From contig JALWSJ010000269.1 of the NCBI GenBank assembly GCA_026993705.1, positions 1,330 through 16,774 of the forward strand: DNA of 15,445 nt. Reading direction: 5' to 3'. Below, in pieces: positions 13,794-15,445 of the stretch. The number at the start of each line of letters is the position of its first letter. The stretch's first letter is position 1. The notes beneath the pieces were generated by a model. It was given only the letters and a program-made list of their open reading frames with translations. It was not told the DNA's origin and did not search any database. The DNA is from Flavobacteriales bacterium (GTDB taxonomy: Bacteria; Bacteroidota; Bacteroidia; Flavobacteriales_D; Parvicellaceae). The translations under genes and the position numbers were made by a program.

Positions 13794-15445
13794 ATGTCAG
13801 CAAATCACGAACACGCTCATCACGAAGAAGAAAGATTTATTTCGAAGTATATCTTTACAATGGATCATAAGATGATAGGTAAACAATACCTTATTACAGC
13901 TATTGTAATGGGAATTATTGGAATTACTTTATCGGGTTTATTTAGGTTAAAGTTAGGATGGCCGGATACTAAGTTTGAAATTCTCGAAGCTTTACTTGGC
14001 TCAGATTGGGCACCGGACGGAGTGTTAGATAGCAATATGTACCTCGGGTTGGTTACGATGCACGGGACAATAATGGTGTTCTTTGTCTTGACGGGAGGTC
14101 TTTCCGGAACATTTTCTAATTTATTGATTCCATTACAAATTGGAGCAAGAGATATGGCATCAGGCTTATTGAATATGATTTCATATTGGATGTTTTTCCT
14201 GTCTAGTGTTATCATGACAATTTCATTGTTTGTAGAGACTGGTCCGGCAATGGCTGGTTGGACAATATATCCTCCTTTAAGTGCTTTGGAAGAAGCTCAA
14301 TCGGGTAGTGGATTAGGAATGACTTTATGGTTATTCTCGATGTCTTTATTCATTGCTTCATCTTTATTGGGGGGGATTAATTATATTGTAACGATTTTAA
14401 ATTTAAGAACGAAAGGAATGAAAATGACTAGATTGCCCTTAACAATTTGGACGTTTTTTGTCACTGCTATTATAGGTCTTTTATCTTTCCCTGTTTTATT
14501 ATCTGCTGCTGTACTACTGATGATGGATAGAATGGGAGGAACAAGTTTTTATTTAAGTGATATTACTTTGTCGTCAGGTGCTCTTGACCAAACAGGGGGA
14601 AGCCCCATTTTGTATGAACATTTGTTTTGGTTCTTAGGACATCCTGAAGTTTATATCGTATTGTTGCCTGCTTTAGGTATATCGTCTGAAGTTATATCTA
14701 CTAATGCTAGAAAACCAATTTTTGGTTACAGAGCGATGATTGGTTCTGTATTGGCAATTGGTTTCCTCTCTTTTATTGTTTGGGGACACCATATGTTTGT
14801 TACCGGTATGAATCCTTTCTTGGGAGGGGTATTTACATTTACGACGTTATTGATTGCAATTCCATCAGCTGTTAAAGTTTTTAATTACCTAACAACGCTT
14901 TGGAAAGGTAATATTATTCTAACTCCGGCAATGACTTTCTCAATAGGCATGGTTTCAACCTTTATTACAGGTGGAGTTACTGGAATTATCTTAGCGGATT
15001 CGGCTTTGGATATTAGTCAGCACGATACTTACTTTGTCATTGGTCACTTTCATGTTGTGATGGGAATGTCTGCTATTTTAGCAATGTTTGCCGGTATATA
15101 CCATTGGTTCCCTAAAATGTATGGAAGAATGATGAATAAAAAATTAGGGTATATTCATTTTTGGATTACGATAGTTTGTGGTTATGGTGTTTTCTTACCA
15201 ATGCACTTTTTGGGTGAGGGGGGAATGCCACGTAGATATTACGAAAATACTAATTTCCCAATGTTTGATCATTTTCTTGATTTGAATACGATTATTAGTG
15301 TATTTGCTATAGTGGGAGTTTTAGGTCAGTTATTTTTCTTCTTTAACTTTTTCTGGAGTGCATTTAGAGGTGCTAAAGCCTCTCAAAATCCATGGAAATC
15401 GACTACATTAGAATGGACTACACCGGTAGAACATGTTCACGGAAA
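13794..15445 (+). CDS. coxA: Cytochrome c oxidase subunit I, C-terminus cut by window edge
   Basis: ATG at 13794 (MSANHEHAHHEEERF), open to the window end: 550 full codons, so perhaps 40-60 residues are missing. This is the haem-copper catalytic subunit that reduces oxygen and pumps protons. Visible ligands are His90 (MHGTIM, haem a), His283 with Tyr287 in GHPEVY (CuB and cross-linked Tyr), His332 and His333 (GHHMF, CuB), His418 (haem a3) and His420 (haem a) in GHFHVV. Glu285 in HPEV and Lys361 (AVKVFNYLTTLW) mark the D- and K-channels, so this is an A1-type oxidase. PLQIGARDMA is the family's conserved loop. The N-terminus is histidine-rich. The ATG is chosen because it follows coxB closely and precedes the conserved DHKMIGKQY block. 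Subunit III lies outside the window, if present. Confidence 0.96.
   Translation, partial: MSANHEHAHHEEERFISKYIFTMDHKMIGKQYLITAIVMGIIGITLSGLFRLKLGWPDTKFEILEALLGSDWAPDGVLDSNMYLGLVTMHGTIMVFFVLTGGLSGTFSNLLIPLQIGARDMASGLLNMISYWMFFLSSVIMTISLFVETGPAMAGWTIYPPLSALEEAQSGSGLGMTLWLFSMSLFIASSLLGGINYIVTILNLRTKGMKMTRLPLTIWTFFVTAIIGLLSFPVLLSAAVLLMMDRMGGTSFYLSDITLSSGALDQTGGSPILYEHLFWFLGHPEVYIVLLPALGISSEVISTNARKPIFGYRAMIGSVLAIGFLSFIVWGHHMFVTGMNPFLGGVFTFTTLLIAIPSAVKVFNYLTTLWKGNIILTPAMTFSIGMVSTFITGGVTGIILADSALDISQHDTYFVIGHFHVVMGMSAILAMFAGIYHWFPKMYGRMMNKKLGYIHFWITIVCGYGVFLPMHFLGEGGMPRRYYENTNFPMFDHFLDLNTIISVFAIVGVLGQLFFFFNFFWSAFRGAKASQNPWKSTTLEWTTPVEHVHG

Overview
The window looks like a chromosomal segment of a low-GC member of the Bacteroidota, most likely of the Flavobacteriia. 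Three things point there: a complete alternative complex III (ACIII) gene set, start regions without Shine-Dalgarno sequences but with a TAnnTTTG-type promoter box, and SPOR and outer-membrane-barrel genes of flavobacterial type. No rRNA, tRNA, CRISPR, transposase or phage gene is visible.

Left part (1-1882, minus strand). Three genes form one tight transcription unit, read right to left: a secreted SPOR-domain protein, galE (UDP-glucose 4-epimerase) and an outer-membrane beta-barrel protein cut by the window edge. Both junctions are 4-base ATGA stop/start overlaps, which suggests translational coupling.

Divergent gap (1883-2389). This 507-base gap holds a structured repeat made of two hairpins joined by conserved linkers (copy A), a weak candidate promoter for the minus-strand genes, and a TAnnTTTG box just before actA.

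Central part (2390-11830, plus strand). actA-actB-actC-actD-actE-actF encode the quinol:electron-acceptor oxidoreductase ACIII, which replaces the bc1 complex. ActC and ActF are NrfD-like membrane subunits that oxidise quinol. ActB carries the iron-sulfur clusters. ActA (six c-type haems) and ActE (one) carry electrons onward. ActD is a membrane scaffold subunit. Unusual points are a helix-hairpin-helix-like domain on the C-terminus of ActC, a histidine-rich soluble insert in ActF, and a monohaem cytochrome domain fused in front of the ActA pentahaem domain.

Gap 11831-12475. It holds a probable 29-residue membrane protein whose sequence resembles the first helix of the downstream CoxB, then a probable terminator, a second copy of the structured repeat in the opposite orientation (copy B), and a clear promoter with a possible operator.

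Right part (12476-15445). coxB and coxA (cut by the window edge) encode subunits II and I of an aa3-type cytochrome c oxidase, the terminal oxidase known to form a supercomplex with ACIII in flavobacteria. The expected route is quinol to ACIII to haem c to CuA of CoxB to haem a/a3-CuB of CoxA to oxygen. The act and cox genes lie in separate probable transcription units.
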